A stretch of 48,512 bases of DNA from CAYVQE01 sp964633205 (GTDB lineage: Bacteria > Myxococcota > B64-G9), in contig CAZWFN010000034.1 of the NCBI GenBank assembly GCA_964633205.1, forward strand, positions 1-48,512, given 5' to 3'. The position numbers and the translations under genes were made by a program. Below are positions 47,856-48,512 of the stretch, one piece after another. How positions within the stretch are numbered: the first letter of the stretch is position 1; every line of letters begins with the position of its first letter. The notes below the pieces were generated by a model. That model did no database searches. It saw only the letters and a list, made by a program, of their open reading frames with translations, and was not told the DNA's origin.

Positions 47856-48512
47856 CTATCCCGTCCCGGCCGGCCGCTCGGGGTCGGCCGCCTCGGCGGA
47901 CGCGGTCGAACGGTTCGATGCCGTTGCCGGGCCGGCGGCTGGATCGGTTATCGCCTGCGGCCGGTGCGTGTCAAGCGAGCGGTAGGCGCCCCAGACCACC
48001 GCCATCTCCTGGCGGATGCGGCCCAGATCGGGCTGCCAGGGCCGGTCCTGGCGGTAATCGTCGACGAAGGCGCGCAGCATGTCGCGAAAGCCCAGAAAAC
48101 GTCGCGGTGACACCAGGCGCAGCTTGTTCTTGCGGCCGTAGACCGACAGGAACAGGCCGTTGGACTCGAAGGTCACCACGCCTTCGCTGCCGTAGACCTT
48201 GGAGATGCCCAGCCCTCCGAAGCGATTGGGGATCTTCCAGGAGTGGGTCAGGGTGCCCAGGCAGCCGTTGGCGAAGCGCACCTGGACCACCATGGTGTCC
48301 TCGAGCGGCACCTCGGTGGCGTACTCGACCGTGGGCCGGAAGCCCATCACCTCCACCGGGGCCGACCCGCCGAGCGCCAGCAGGGCGTCGACCCAGTGGA
48401 TGCCGCCCTCGAGCAGCGCACCGCCGCCCATCAGCTCGGCGTCGCTGCGCCAGCCGTCGACCCGTTGGCTGGTGGTCTTGCCCAGCGCCACGATCAGCGG
48501 CTGGCCGATCAG
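47856..48512 (-). CDS. Gfo/Idh/MocA-family oxidoreductase, N-terminus outside the window
   Basis: The frame is open to the right edge; only the C-terminal domain (about 218 residues) is present. GGGALLEGGIHWVDALLALGG is the conserved substrate-domain motif containing the catalytic His region, and VYGSEGVVTFES is another family block. The Rossmann domain lies beyond the window. The family includes inositol 2-dehydrogenases, so co-transcription with a DIPPS-like enzyme makes an inositol or related cyclitol substrate plausible. Sugar dehydrogenases are equally possible. The C-terminal 30 residues look disordered. Confidence 0.88.
   Translation of the reverse strand: MIGQPLIVALGKTTSQRVDGWRSDAELMGGGALLEGGIHWVDALLALGGSAPVEVMGFRPTVEYATEVPLEDTMVVQVRFANGCLGTLTHSWKIPNRFGGLGISKVYGSEGVVTFESNGLFLSVYGRKNKLRLVSPRRFLGFRDMLRAFVDDYRQDRPWQPDLGRIRQEMAVVWGAYRSLDTHRPQAITDPAAGPATASNRSTASAEAADPERPAGTG

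Noticed and set aside
1..48512. tRNA, rRNA, CRISPR, insertion-sequence or prophage signals
   Set aside because: I looked for cloverleaf-like stretches, direct-repeat arrays, transposase motifs and integrase genes by eye and found none that I could support.

Overview
The window is a very GC-rich chromosomal stretch of about 48.5 kb from a Gram-negative bacterium. It is densely coded, uses few AT-ending codons, and has several lipoproteins and outer-envelope proteins. A PilZ protein of the type expanded in Myxococcus (TIGR02266-like), an AgmX/PglI-like C-terminal domain, an Asp/Gly-rich lipoprotein linker and many beta-propeller proteins point to the Myxococcota or a close deltaproteobacterial relative. 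A 100-N gap flanked by an exact 55-base duplication shows that this is a short-read scaffold, probably metagenomic. I see no rRNA, tRNA, CRISPR array, insertion sequence or prophage.

Layout. 1-3212: a secreted Tyr/Arg-rich repeat protein (cut by the window edge) divergent from a YCF48-like propeller. 3256-6048: a tightly overlapping operon of PilZ protein, Sm-like small protein, MiaB and a hotdog thioesterase, with the scaffold gap inside the PilZ gene. 6107-8797: a large beta-helix lipoprotein. 8831-14068 (minus): a five-gene YbhGFSR-type exporter (HlyD adaptor, two ATPases, two ABC-2 permeases). 14359-17054: an NtrC-type two-component system. 17150-18703: a bifunctional-nuclease family protein, VanZ-like protein and dual-specificity phosphatase.

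18740-30081 is the most interesting part. It holds a CDP-alcohol phosphatidyltransferase fused to GtrA, a PfkB-family kinase, two sulfotransferases, an inositol-1-phosphate cytidylyltransferase-like enzyme, an MMPL/RND lipid exporter, a kelch lipoprotein, a lipocalin-like (Svf1/CrtC-type) protein and a UPF0104 flippase-like membrane protein. At the far end (46409-48512) lies a second CDP-alcohol transferase closely resembling di-myo-inositol-phosphate-phosphate synthase, beside a Gfo/Idh/MocA dehydrogenase. I infer a system for making, modifying and exporting inositol-phosphate lipids or solutes. This is a hypothesis from family resemblance and gene order.

30244-46344 is a mixed region. It has small membrane proteins, a YdjM-like protein, a radical SAM enzyme, a LuxR-type regulator, DUF4342, HicBA and PIN/Phd toxin-antitoxin pairs, an M23-YkuD peptidoglycan enzyme with a frameshift, an acetate-transporter-like protein with a winged-helix-like tail behind an operator array, a triple-PAS protein, a WD40 protein with its lipoprotein partner, an AgmX-like lipoprotein, a frameshifted small secreted protein and a beta-barrel-like protein.
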